DNA of 33,313 bases from Pirellulaceae bacterium. GTDB lineage: Bacteria > Planctomycetota > Planctomycetia > Pirellulales > Pirellulaceae. The notes under the pieces are model-generated. The model was given only the letters and a program-made list of their open reading frames with translations. It ran no database searches and had not been told where the DNA came from. Location: contig JALOQX010000026.1 of assembly GCA_025459265.1 (NCBI GenBank), positions 1 through 33,313 of the forward strand, written 5' to 3'. Every line of letters begins with the position of its first letter. The first letter of the stretch is position 1. The translations under genes were made by a program, and so were the position numbers. Shown in pieces: positions 11,482 to 18,746 of this stretch.

Positions 11482-12369
11482 TCACAGCAACGCCGTGCTG
11501 AAGTAACGTTCCGCGCGGTCCGCCAGGATCGTGACGATGTTCCCCCGGATCTGAGAGGCCAGCTGGCGCGCTGCCCAGACATTGGCTCCCGACGAGATCC
11601 CGACCAACAGGCCCAGGTCGCGACCCAACTGGCGCGTCGTGTCGATGGCATCTTCGTCCGTCACCTCGATGACGTCGTCGACGATGGAAACATCGAGCAC
11701 GGCCGGGACGAACCCGTCGCCGATCCCCTGAATCTGGTGCAGTCCCGGCTCGTGACCCAGCAGCGCCGAGACGTTCTTCGGCTCGACCGCCACAATCCTG
11801 GCATCGGGCTTGTGTTCTTTGAGAAACGTACCCACACCTTGGAGCGTGCCGCCGCTGCCGACACCCGCGACGAAACAAGCGACCTCACCCCGCAGCTGAC
11901 GCCACAGCTCGTGTGCCGTGTTCTCATAGTGGCACCGGGGATTGTCCGCGTTCTCGAACTGGTGCAGGACCACGACGCGCGGATCCGCAGCCGCGATTTC
12001 GTGCACGCGCCGCACCGCCCCCGCAATGCTCTCGTCGTCCGGCGTGAGGATCAGTTCGGCACCCAGGCCGCGAATGATCTTCTTCCGCTCTTCGCTCATC
12101 CCTTCTGGCATCACGATCGTGACCGGATAGCCTTTCAGCCGGCCGACCAGCGCCACGCCGATCCCCGTGTTCCCGCTGGTCGGCTCGCAGATGATCGAAT
12201 CAGGCTTCAAGCGACCATCCCGTTCCGCCCCCTCAAACATCGCCACGGCGACCCGGTCTTTGACGCTCCCCCCTGGATTGAGAAACTCCGCCTTGCCGAA
12301 GATGCACTCGCCCTTGAGCTGCACCAGCGGCGTGTTCCCGATCAAGTCGAGAATGTTGTCGGTGAGCAT
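11482..12369 (-). CDS. cysK: Cysteine synthase (O-acetylserine sulfhydrylase), short form
   Basis: 295 aa. A fold-type II PLP enzyme that makes cysteine from O-acetylserine and sulfide in the cytoplasm. Seen: the PLP lysine Lys37 in NPGGSVKDR, substrate loop PTSGNTG (63-69), phosphate-binding GVGSGGTLQG and the GISSGAN segment. Between NTPLVQL and the KAEF strand it is about 8-10 residues shorter than the usual enzyme, and the C-terminus ends right after RYFSTALL. The start at 12369 opens the conserved ILDLIGNTPL; GAGGGA lies about 12 nt upstream. A second cysteine synthase lies divergently upstream. It could also be a cystathionine beta-synthase-like or O-phosphoserine enzyme; the sequence alone does not settle the substrate. 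Confidence 0.93.
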   Translation of the reverse strand: MLTDNILDLIGNTPLVQLKGECIFGKAEFLNPGGSVKDRVAVAMFEGAERDGRLKPDSIICEPTSGNTGIGVALVGRLKGYPVTIVMPEGMSEERKKIIRGLGAELILTPDDESIAGAVRRVHEIAAADPRVVVLHQFENADNPRCHYENTAHELWRQLRGEVACFVAGVGSGGTLQGVGTFLKEHKPDARIVAVEPKNVSALLGHEPGLHQIQGIGDGFVPAVLDVSIVDDVIEVTDEDAIDTTRQLGRDLGLLVGISSGANVWAARQLASQIRGNIVTILADRAERYFSTALL

Positions 12370-12462
12370 GGTTCGATCGAGTCCCTCGTGAGCGTAATCG
12401 CGGCAACTTCCTCCCGCAATTTTAACGACTCGCGTCTTCCCCAGACACCTAAGCGAGCTGTC

Positions 12463-12708
12463 GTGAGAAAGCCGCTCCATCGCGTGCTGCACCGGCAATC
12501 CGCTTGCATTGTTGCGATCGTGCGGCGCCCGCCGGGCTGGGTGCCGCTGAGCCCCGAAGACGTCCCCCCCATGAGTCAGGTGCTGTCGACGGCGCCCGTG
12601 GCGAGCCTGGACGAGGCGCTGGACGACCTGCTGCGCTGCAACCGCTTGTCGCTCGCCCATCGTCTCGACACGTGGGCCGTGATTCACGCCCCGGCGGGCG
12701 GTTGGTGA
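12463..12708 (+). CDS. Small hypothetical protein between the two cysteine synthases
   Basis: 81 aa from a GTG at 12463, with only a weak purine-rich stretch upstream. It contains VRRPPGWVPLSPEDVPPMSQ and a later acidic-leucine part SLDEALDDLLRCNRLSLAH ending near WAVI. The composition is protein-like (helix-forming second half, no low-complexity shadow pattern), and the gap between the divergent cysteine synthases would otherwise be unusually long. I know no family name for it. No signal peptide or membrane segment. It could instead be a chance frame. Confidence 0.45.
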   Translation: MRKPLHRVLHRQSACIVAIVRRPPGWVPLSPEDVPPMSQVLSTAPVASLDEALDDLLRCNRLSLAHRLDTWAVIHAPAGGW

Positions 12709-12827
12709 TCTACCCTCAAACCGGCCGGCACGATATCCTCGACGGGAACGCTCCCCGGGTCAGCTCGCGCGCGGGCACGGTGCACCTGCGGCGGCAGACC
12801 CTTGCGCTTACCCAGAAGGGCCAGACT

Positions 12828-13769
12828 ATGCCTCGAGGACAAGTCTTTGCGGATGTGTTGGCCACGATCGGCAACACTCCCATGATCCGCATCAACAACT
12901 TGGTGCCGGCCGAGCACGCCACCGTGTTTGCCAAGTGCGAGTTCTTCCAGCCGTTGAACAGCGTCAAGGACCGGATTGGCGTGGCGATGATCGAAGCGGC
13001 GGAGCGCAGCGGCCAGATCGGACCCGATACGCATATCATCGAGCCAACCAGCGGCAACACGGGCATTGCCCTGGCGTTTGTCTGTGCCGCCCGCGGGTAC
13101 CGCCTGACGCTCGCGATGCCCGAGTCGATGTCCGTCGAGCGGCGGGCGCTGTTGTTGCAGATGGGCGCTCAGTTGGAACTCACGCCGGCCGCCGAGGGCA
13201 TGCCGGGGGCGATCCGTCGTGCCGGTGAATTAGTGAGCCAGGGCAGCAACACCTGGATGCCGCAGCAATTCGACAACCCGGCCAATCCGGCCATTCACGA
13301 AGCCACCACCGGCCCGGAAATCTGGGAAGACAGCGGCCACGAGATTGACGCCATCGTCGCCGGCGTCGGCACCGGCGGGACCTTGACCGGGGTGGCACGC
13401 TACATCAAGGCCCGCAATCCCCACTTCCGCGCCATCGCCGTCGAGCCGGCCAACTCGCCGGTCATCAGCGGCGGCAAGCCCGGCAAGCATCGCATTCAGG
13501 GCATCGGGGCCGGCTTCGTCCCGCGCAACCTGGACACGACACTGGTCGACGAAGTGATCGCAGTTGATGACGAGGTCGCGTTCGAGTGGGGCCGCAAGCT
13601 GGCCCAGCAGGAAGGAATTGTCGCGGGGATCAGCAGCGGCGCGAACATGTGGGCGGCCGCGCAGGTCGCCGCGCGCCCAGAGTTTCGTGGCAAGCGGCTT
13701 GTCACCATCATGTGCAGTCTCGGCGAACGCTACCTGTCCACGCCGCTCTTCGGGAACCTGGCGCGGTGA
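12828..13769 (+). CDS. cysK: Cysteine synthase A, full-length paralog
   Basis: 313 aa, the usual length for CysK. PLP lysine is Lys47 in LNSVKDR, where most enzymes have GGSVKDR, so the two residues before the Ser differ. The PTSGNTG loop is at 73-79, phosphate loop GVGTGGTLTG and GISSGAN follow, and it ends LGERYLSTPLF like classic CysK. It should make cysteine from O-acetylserine and sulfide. ATG 12828 has AGAAGGG about 8 nt upstream. It is transcribed away from the shorter cysteine synthase. No cysE or sulfate-assimilation gene is nearby. After the stop, GCTGG (13772-13776) and CCAGC (13782-13786) form a small hairpin without a T-run. Confidence 0.95.
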   Translation: MPRGQVFADVLATIGNTPMIRINNLVPAEHATVFAKCEFFQPLNSVKDRIGVAMIEAAERSGQIGPDTHIIEPTSGNTGIALAFVCAARGYRLTLAMPESMSVERRALLLQMGAQLELTPAAEGMPGAIRRAGELVSQGSNTWMPQQFDNPANPAIHEATTGPEIWEDSGHEIDAIVAGVGTGGTLTGVARYIKARNPHFRAIAVEPANSPVISGGKPGKHRIQGIGAGFVPRNLDTTLVDEVIAVDDEVAFEWGRKLAQQEGIVAGISSGANMWAAAQVAARPEFRGKRLVTIMCSLGERYLSTPLFGNLAR

Positions 13770-13822
13770 GCGCTGGTAACGCCAGCACGATTTCACCGAT
13801 CACGTTTTGTCTCCTCTCCGAC

Positions 13823-14845
13823 TCACACCCCGGCGAGCTCACGATCGCTCGTCGCGCCATGGCTGCTGCGCCGCGCCCCCTCCAACATCTGACGCGCCTC
13901 CAAGGCCCGCCGGACCAACTCCACATACCGCGGTCGGTCCGCAGCGGTCATCGCGCGATACTCCGCCAGAATCCGCCCCCGGTGAAGCAGGAAGACGCCT
14001 GGCATCCGAAATCCATCCCCTTCGAGTCGCCCAATGCCGTGTCCGCGCCAGAGTCCGGCCACCATGCCCCGCCACCAGACACCCGCCCCCAAGAGCTGCG
14101 CAAAACGCCCGCGACGCAACCCGAAGGCACGGTACATCACACAGTCGGGATCGCGGAAGCGGTGGACGTCGTCCAGCCCGTAGTCGGAGAACCGCAGCGT
14201 CGCGGCCAGTGGTTCACTCATGTGCACCAGGGCCAGCTGCGCTCCCGCCTCCTCAATGTCTCGCCGCTGACGACTCAAGTCGGAGAGTGCCTCCCGACAG
14301 AATGTGCAGCCGGCGTGCCGCAGGAAGACCAGCAGCACTAACCGCTCACGGGAGAGCTCCTCGAGCGTCAGCCCACGATGACTTGGCCACTCGCGCACGA
14401 CCCGCTGCCACGAGACAGATGGGCCGCGCCGGTCGCTGTCCGTGCCCGCGCGCGCCGCCTCGAACAGAATCGCCCCAAACGGCACCCACCAGATGAGATC
14501 GTTCGTCACGACCGTGGCTCCCCAGGCCCAGGGGAGTTCACCACGCAGGGCGGCCCCGAGGAAGCCGATCGGGCCGAGCGTTTTGCCGAGGAGTCCGACC
14601 AGTACGATCGGCCAGTGACGCACTGGATTGCGGGCGGCCAGCAAGTACCCCACCCCGTAGACGCCCACAATCATCCCGACACACTGCCAGATCTGCGGGT
14701 AACGCGGCGGCTCCATCCCGGTCCAACCGAACAGCGCCAGAGGGAAGAGGATGACCCACGCTCCCCACAGCAGGTTGTAGACACCAGCCAGGATCAGCGT
14801 GGAGCGCATCCACCGCGAGCCGCCGTCACGTTGACCGTCAGACAT
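13823..14845 (-). CDS. Membrane protein with C-terminal SelL-like thioredoxin-fold (CxxC) domain
   Basis: 340 aa. Four predicted membrane helices lie at about 15-42, 52-72, 78-98 and 106-130. From about 150 a soluble domain resembles the peroxiredoxin-like/SelL group: LVFLRHAGCTFCREAL holds Cys180-x-x-Cys183, and a later segment ends FLLHRGRIL. In SelL proteins the two cysteines can be selenocysteines; here both are plain Cys. The domain probably does thiol-disulfide or peroxide chemistry while tied to the membrane. Its ATG overlaps the TGA of the upstream TIGR01777 gene by one base (TGATG), which points to coupled translation and fixes the start. Last gene of the sigma factor operon. The role of the membrane part is unknown. 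Confidence 0.85.
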   Translation of the reverse strand: MSDGQRDGGSRWMRSTLILAGVYNLLWGAWVILFPLALFGWTGMEPPRYPQIWQCVGMIVGVYGVGYLLAARNPVRHWPIVLVGLLGKTLGPIGFLGAALRGELPWAWGATVVTNDLIWWVPFGAILFEAARAGTDSDRRGPSVSWQRVVREWPSHRGLTLEELSRERLVLLVFLRHAGCTFCREALSDLSRQRRDIEEAGAQLALVHMSEPLAATLRFSDYGLDDVHRFRDPDCVMYRAFGLRRGRFAQLLGAGVWWRGMVAGLWRGHGIGRLEGDGFRMPGVFLLHRGRILAEYRAMTAADRPRYVELVRRALEARQMLEGARRSSHGATSDRELAGV

Positions 14846-16221
14846 CAGGCGACCCTCCCCAACATATGTCGCAGGGCATCTTCCAGGTCATCGTCGCGAA
14901 ATCGGTATCCGCTCTGCAGCAATCGTCGCGGTGCGACGCGCGTGCTGGCCAGCAGCAGTTCGTTCGCCATTTCACCCAGCGCCAACCGCGCCACCGCGGC
15001 CGGCAGCGGCAACCAGGCCGGGCGACGCAGGACACGCGCCAACACCCGGCAGAAATCCCGGTTGGTCACCGCGGCAGGGGCCACGGCGTTGACCGGCCCG
15101 GCCAGCGACTCCGTCATCAGCGCGTGGTAAATCGCGCCGGCCGCGTCATCGATGCCGATCCAGCTCCAATACTGTCGCCCAGTTCCCACCGGACCACCCA
15201 GCGCGAACTTGAAGATCGGCAAGAGGCGGCGCAGCGCCCCGCCCAACGGACTCAGCACCATCCCGAACCGCAAGTGCACGACCCTCACGCCGGCCTCCTC
15301 GGCCGGGCGGGTCGCGGCCTCCCACTCTCGCGCCACGTCCGCCAGAAAACCCGTGCCCCCTCCACTCTCCTCATCCAGCACCGTGTCGCCCCGGTCACCA
15401 TAAAACCCGACGGCCGACGCCGACACCAGCACGCGCGGCGGGCGCACCTGGCGAGCCAGCGATTCGCACAGCAGCCGCGTCGCGCGGACCCGACTCGTCC
15501 GCACCTTCTGCTTGAACGACGTCGTCCACCGCGCGGCAGCAATGTTCTCGCCCGCCAGGTGCACCACCGCATCCAACCCAGCCAGGGCTTGTTGATCCAA
15601 CTCTCCGCGCTCCGGCGACCACCCCGCGTCGCCTGCCCCAGCACCGCCACGCACCAAGCGGACCACATCGTGGCCGCCTGTCGTGAGCAGCGGCACAAGC
15701 GCTTTCCCAATCAGCCCACGCGATCCGGATACCAGCACACGGATCCCAGGGGCATCGGCATATTGCTCGTGCAAACGCAGGTCCTCCGCCAACGTACGGT
15801 GGCGATGGGCGAACATGCAGTCCAACTTGCGCCGGACGTAGCGACCACCCAGGAGCGCCCCCAGCGATCCGCCAGGTACTTCGTACTCGACCGCGTCGCG
15901 CAGCACGCTCCCCTCGCCATCCGGTTCGAAGCAATGCGTGTGGTCCCAGTGTCTGAACGGCCCGCTCCGCTGCACGTCCCGAAACCGATGACCCCGTTCG
16001 CAGTCGCAGTGTTCCGCCACCCACCTGAACCTGAGTGGTCCCCAGCGGTGCGTCAGCACCACGCGACTCCCGTTTTGCACCCCGTCCCCACGCTCCGTGA
16101 CTTCAATCGCTTCCCACGGAGGCAGCAGCCGGTCCAGCGCCCCCAACCGCTCGTGCCACGCGTAGGCCTTCTCCACCGACACGGGCAGCCGCAGCTCCTT
16201 TTGCAGCACTTCCCTGCTCAC
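14845..16221 (-). CDS. SRPBCC domain fused to TIGR01777-family SDR oxidoreductase
   Basis: 458 aa. Residues 1-155 are an SRPBCC/START-like ligand-binding domain (opening LRLPVSVEKAYAWH, with HRWGPLRFRW and DHTHCFEP). Residues 159-455 are an extended SDR of the TIGR01777 (YfcH, SDR39U1-like) family: NAD(P) loop SGSRGLIG (165-172), VVHLAGENI, SASAVGFYGD and the RFGMVLSP stretch. The reaction of this family is not well established. The start is GTG 16221, with GAGGTG about 7 nt upstream. The sigma factor gene stops 11 bp before it and the SelL-like gene overlaps its stop, so it is the middle gene of a tight operon. Fusion with SRPBCC is common in this family. Confidence 0.92.
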   Translation of the reverse strand: MSREVLQKELRLPVSVEKAYAWHERLGALDRLLPPWEAIEVTERGDGVQNGSRVVLTHRWGPLRFRWVAEHCDCERGHRFRDVQRSGPFRHWDHTHCFEPDGEGSVLRDAVEYEVPGGSLGALLGGRYVRRKLDCMFAHRHRTLAEDLRLHEQYADAPGIRVLVSGSRGLIGKALVPLLTTGGHDVVRLVRGGAGAGDAGWSPERGELDQQALAGLDAVVHLAGENIAAARWTTSFKQKVRTSRVRATRLLCESLARQVRPPRVLVSASAVGFYGDRGDTVLDEESGGGTGFLADVAREWEAATRPAEEAGVRVVHLRFGMVLSPLGGALRRLLPIFKFALGGPVGTGRQYWSWIGIDDAAGAIYHALMTESLAGPVNAVAPAAVTNRDFCRVLARVLRRPAWLPLPAAVARLALGEMANELLLASTRVAPRRLLQSGYRFRDDDLEDALRHMLGRVA

Positions 16222-16232
16222 GGGCCGGCACC

Positions 16233-17183
16233 TCAGCTCAAGCTCGCGCCCAGCAGCTCATCCATGTTCAACTGGGCAGCCAACGTCCGCAGCTTCGTCA
16301 TGGCCCGCTGCTCCAGCTGACGCACACGCTCCTTCGAGACACCCAATCGATCGGCGATGGTCTGAAACGTCTTCACCTTGCGGTGCGCGCCCAACGCGTA
16401 GCGGCAGCGGATGATCAGCTGCTCGCGGCGATCCAGGTGCCCCATCATCTGCGACAAGAGACCACGCAGTCGCATCCACGTCTGCACGTCCATCGCCGAC
16501 TCCGGACGCGCTGTGGCACTGTCCAGGTTCGACTCGTTCACCTCATCCACGGACCGCGCCGATTCCTGCTGACGCTTCAAGATGGCCCGATAAGCGTTGC
16601 GAGCGATCGCTCGGTACGCGTATGTGCTGAAGCGAAACCCGCGGTCGTAGTCGAACTTGTCGACCGCCTGAATGAGCGAATAGATGCCGTCACTCAACAT
16701 GTCATCGAACGAATTCCGCGGCGTCACGAATTTCTTGACGATCGAGATGGCCAGCCGCATGTTCGCCTTCACCAACTGATCCCGCACCGCCTGCGCCGCC
16801 CTCAGCAAGCATTCCACCTTCACGACCATGGACTCGTCCGGCTCATGCGGATTGAGTCGCGAACGCAACGCGTTCGCCCGGAACTTCAGGTAGTTCATCT
16901 GACGGAACAGTTCCTGTTCCTGCTCGGGAGTCAGCACGCTCGTCTCGCACAACCGCGCCAGGTGAGACGGGAGGCTCTTGGGGACTGGAGACGTCGCCAC
17001 CTCGAACGATGTCTCGCCAGCAAGCACCTCGCGCTCCAACTCGCGGTCAATCGTGCGGAAGCTCTTGTTACTGATGAATTCAATCTCGGTCCGCAGCAGG
17101 CGCAGCGTCCGTTCGCGCAACAAACGTGCGTCGTCCGTCTGGCGGTTGCGGTGGACCCGCTCGTTTATGGCTACCGGTGACAT
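16233..17183 (-). CDS. RNA polymerase sigma factor, sigma-70 family
   Basis: 316 aa. A region 1.2-like segment LTPEQEQELF lies at about 85-94. Region 2 is at about 135-205 (NMRLAISIVKKF, DDMLSDGIYSLIQAVDKFD, FSTYAYRAIARNAYRA), where it meets the -10 element. Region 4 is at about 240-302 with the helix-turn-helix TFQTIADRLGVSKERVRQLEQ, which reads the -35 element. Region 3 is short. The N-terminal extension is not typical of the housekeeping factor, and the length fits an alternative or group 2/3 type. The gene heads an operon with the TIGR01777 and SelL-like genes. No anti-sigma gene is visible. AAAGG lies about 8 nt before ATG 17183. Confidence 0.95.
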   Translation of the reverse strand: MSPVAINERVHRNRQTDDARLLRERTLRLLRTEIEFISNKSFRTIDRELEREVLAGETSFEVATSPVPKSLPSHLARLCETSVLTPEQEQELFRQMNYLKFRANALRSRLNPHEPDESMVVKVECLLRAAQAVRDQLVKANMRLAISIVKKFVTPRNSFDDMLSDGIYSLIQAVDKFDYDRGFRFSTYAYRAIARNAYRAILKRQQESARSVDEVNESNLDSATARPESAMDVQTWMRLRGLLSQMMGHLDRREQLIIRCRYALGAHRKVKTFQTIADRLGVSKERVRQLEQRAMTKLRTLAAQLNMDELLGASLS

Positions 17184-17250
17184 GTCGCACCCTTTCGTGT
17201 TCTAGGATTTCTGGTCTGCTTAACAAACCGAAAACCCGGCCGCCGTATAA

Positions 17251-17264
17251 CACGAAAAAACGTG
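17251..17264. promoter_or_regulatory. Inverted repeat CACG-A6-CGTG upstream of the sigma factor
   Basis: CACGAAAAAACGTG is a perfect 4+4 inverted repeat around six A, about 70 bp upstream of the sigma factor start. A TTATAC hexamer on the minus strand (17250-17245) directly adjoins it. The form is that of a possible operator, or bent DNA at a promoter. The 17184-17447 gap is also more AT-rich than its surroundings near 17300-17340. No certain promoter found. Confidence 0.35.
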
Positions 17265-17447
17265 CAAACCGTTCAGACCGGCGGACCACTGTCTGACATC
17301 GCCATTAACATGTTTTCACGAAACACCTTACGTCGAATTCACGAGCGTCATCTCACGACACCAAACCGGGGTGGCTGGGGTCGATCTGCCGGCGTTTGGG
17401 CACTGCATTTCGCTCAGATCGACCGTCCGACCCCAGCCGCCCGTCGG

Positions 17448-17852
17448 TCAGAGCCGATCGGAGGACCCTTCCCGACGGTCCGCGGCGGCATCGAGCGCGT
17501 GGGCTTGGAGCGTGGCGAGGTCGATGAACTCCAGGGCCGAAATATGGGTCGCCCGCAGGACGACAGGTGGTGCGACACCCGCTTCGTGCGCTTCTTTCCA
17601 GCGCTCGGCACACAGACACCAGCGGTCGCCGGGCTGGAGCCCCGGGAAGCCGTACTCCGGGTGCGGGGTGATCAGGTCGTTGCCCCGGGCGCGGGAGAAT
17701 TCCAGAAACGCTCGGGTGACCTGCGCACAAACCAGGTGCAACCCCGCGTCACCGGGCCCGGTATTGCAGCACCCGTCGCGGTAGAAGCCGGTGCGCGGCG
17801 AGAGGGAGCAGGGCTCGAGGGTGGAGCCCAGCACATTTTTGGCTCGCGTCAT
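17448..17852 (-). CDS. DUF2237 family protein
   Basis: 134 aa, the full family length. It carries the family signature in order: NVLGSTLEPCS, TGFYRDGCCNTGPGD, HLVCAQVT, FLEFSRARGNDL, YGFPGLQPGDRWCLC and EAGVAPPVVL. Conserved cysteines in GCC, VCA and CLC could bind a metal, but I know no proven function for the family. No signal peptide, so probably cytoplasmic. ATG 17852 has GGAG about 8 nt upstream. It is divergent from the SDR gene, with 123 bp between, and its stop lies 264 bp from the sigma factor start. Family certain; function unknown. Confidence 0.93.
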   Translation of the reverse strand: MTRAKNVLGSTLEPCSLSPRTGFYRDGCCNTGPGDAGLHLVCAQVTRAFLEFSRARGNDLITPHPEYGFPGLQPGDRWCLCAERWKEAHEAGVAPPVVLRATHISALEFIDLATLQAHALDAAADRREGSSDRL

Positions 17853-17870
17853 GGCGCGTTCTCCGTCAGT

Positions 17871-17899
17871 TTGTAATTGCCAGCTTCCCGCATTATTGT
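17871..17899 (+). promoter_or_regulatory. Possible promoter of the SDR-ndh-GNAT genes
   Basis: TTGTAA (17871-17876) and TATTGT (17894-17899) are separated by 17 bp, the ideal spacing, but each box matches consensus at only four of six positions. Confidence 0.3.
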
Positions 17900-17975
17900 G
17901 CGTGTGGCAACCGCCGGCACTTTTCCGCTCGCCCTGCCCTTCCAACAACGTAGTAGACGCGGGAGGTGGATCATC

Positions 17976-18725
17976 ATGTTGAGCGGTCGCAATTATATCG
18001 TGCTCGGTGCTGCCGGGGGGATTGGTTCGCAGGTGTGCCGCCGTCTGCATGCCGCCGGGGCGCGGCTGCTGCTGGCCGGCCGCACGGCGGAGCCGCTGGG
18101 CCAGCTGGGTCGTGAGCTTGACGCGCCGCACCATGTCGCGAACGCGACGGTAATCGATGAGGTCGAGAAGTGCTTTGAGGAAGCGGTGCAAACGCTCGGA
18201 TCGGTCGATGGTGTGGTCAACGCGGTCGGGTCGCTGCTCTTGAAGCCGGCGCACCTCACGACGGCGGCCGAGTGGGAGCAGACATTGGCGGCCAATCTGA
18301 CATCGGCTTTTGCGGCGGTGCGGGCCGGTGCGCGGGTGATGAAGGAGGGGGGAGGTTCGATCGTGCTGGTTTCATCAGCGGCCGCGCAAACCGGGCTGCC
18401 CAATCACGAGGCGATTGCGGCTGCCAAGGCCGGTGTGATCGGCCTCATGCGATCCGCTGCAGCCACGTACGCCGCGCGCCGGATCCGGGTCAACGCTGTG
18501 GCACCGGGGCTGATTCAAACACCGCTCACCCAGCGCATCTGGTCGCAGCCCAAGTCCGCCGAGGCGTCCCGCAGTCTGCACGCCCTGGGCCGGCTGGGGA
18601 CGCCCGACGACGTCGCCGCGCTGATCGTGTGGCTGCTGGATCCGGCCAATGATTGGATCACGGGACAGGTGATTGGCGTGGACGGGGGCCTGGCCGAGTT
18701 GCGGGTTCCCCCGGCAGCGCGCTGA
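17976..18725 (+). CDS. SDR family protein lacking the catalytic tyrosine
   Basis: 249 aa, classical SDR length. The cofactor loop is GAAGGIG near residue 11, with NAVGS for the NNAG position and VLVSSAAAQ holding the usual Ser. At the YxxxK site the sequence is EAIAAAKAG: the Lys is kept but the Tyr is Ile. The C-terminus has NAVAPGL and the typical GQVIGVDGG. Standard SDR oxidation and reduction need that Tyr, so this protein either uses another residue or is not an oxidoreductase. I recall related SDRs with HEAIAAAK, so it may be a natural subfamily. GGGAGGTGG precedes ATG 17976. It is followed after 21 bp by the NADH dehydrogenase gene. Confidence 0.92.
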   Translation: MLSGRNYIVLGAAGGIGSQVCRRLHAAGARLLLAGRTAEPLGQLGRELDAPHHVANATVIDEVEKCFEEAVQTLGSVDGVVNAVGSLLLKPAHLTTAAEWEQTLAANLTSAFAAVRAGARVMKEGGGSIVLVSSAAAQTGLPNHEAIAAAKAGVIGLMRSAAATYAARRIRVNAVAPGLIQTPLTQRIWSQPKSAEASRSLHALGRLGTPDDVAALIVWLLDPANDWITGQVIGVDGGLAELRVPPAAR

Positions 18726-18746
18726 GGCGGGAGAGGAGGAGCTGTC

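Noticed and set aside
13772..13786. Intrinsic terminator after the second cysteine synthase
   Set aside because: The GCTGG/CCAGC stem is short and not followed by a T-run.
17199..17226. TTGTTA-16-TAGAAC as the sigma factor promoter
   Set aside because: Transcription would start inside or next to the ribosome site of ATG 17183, leaving almost no leader.
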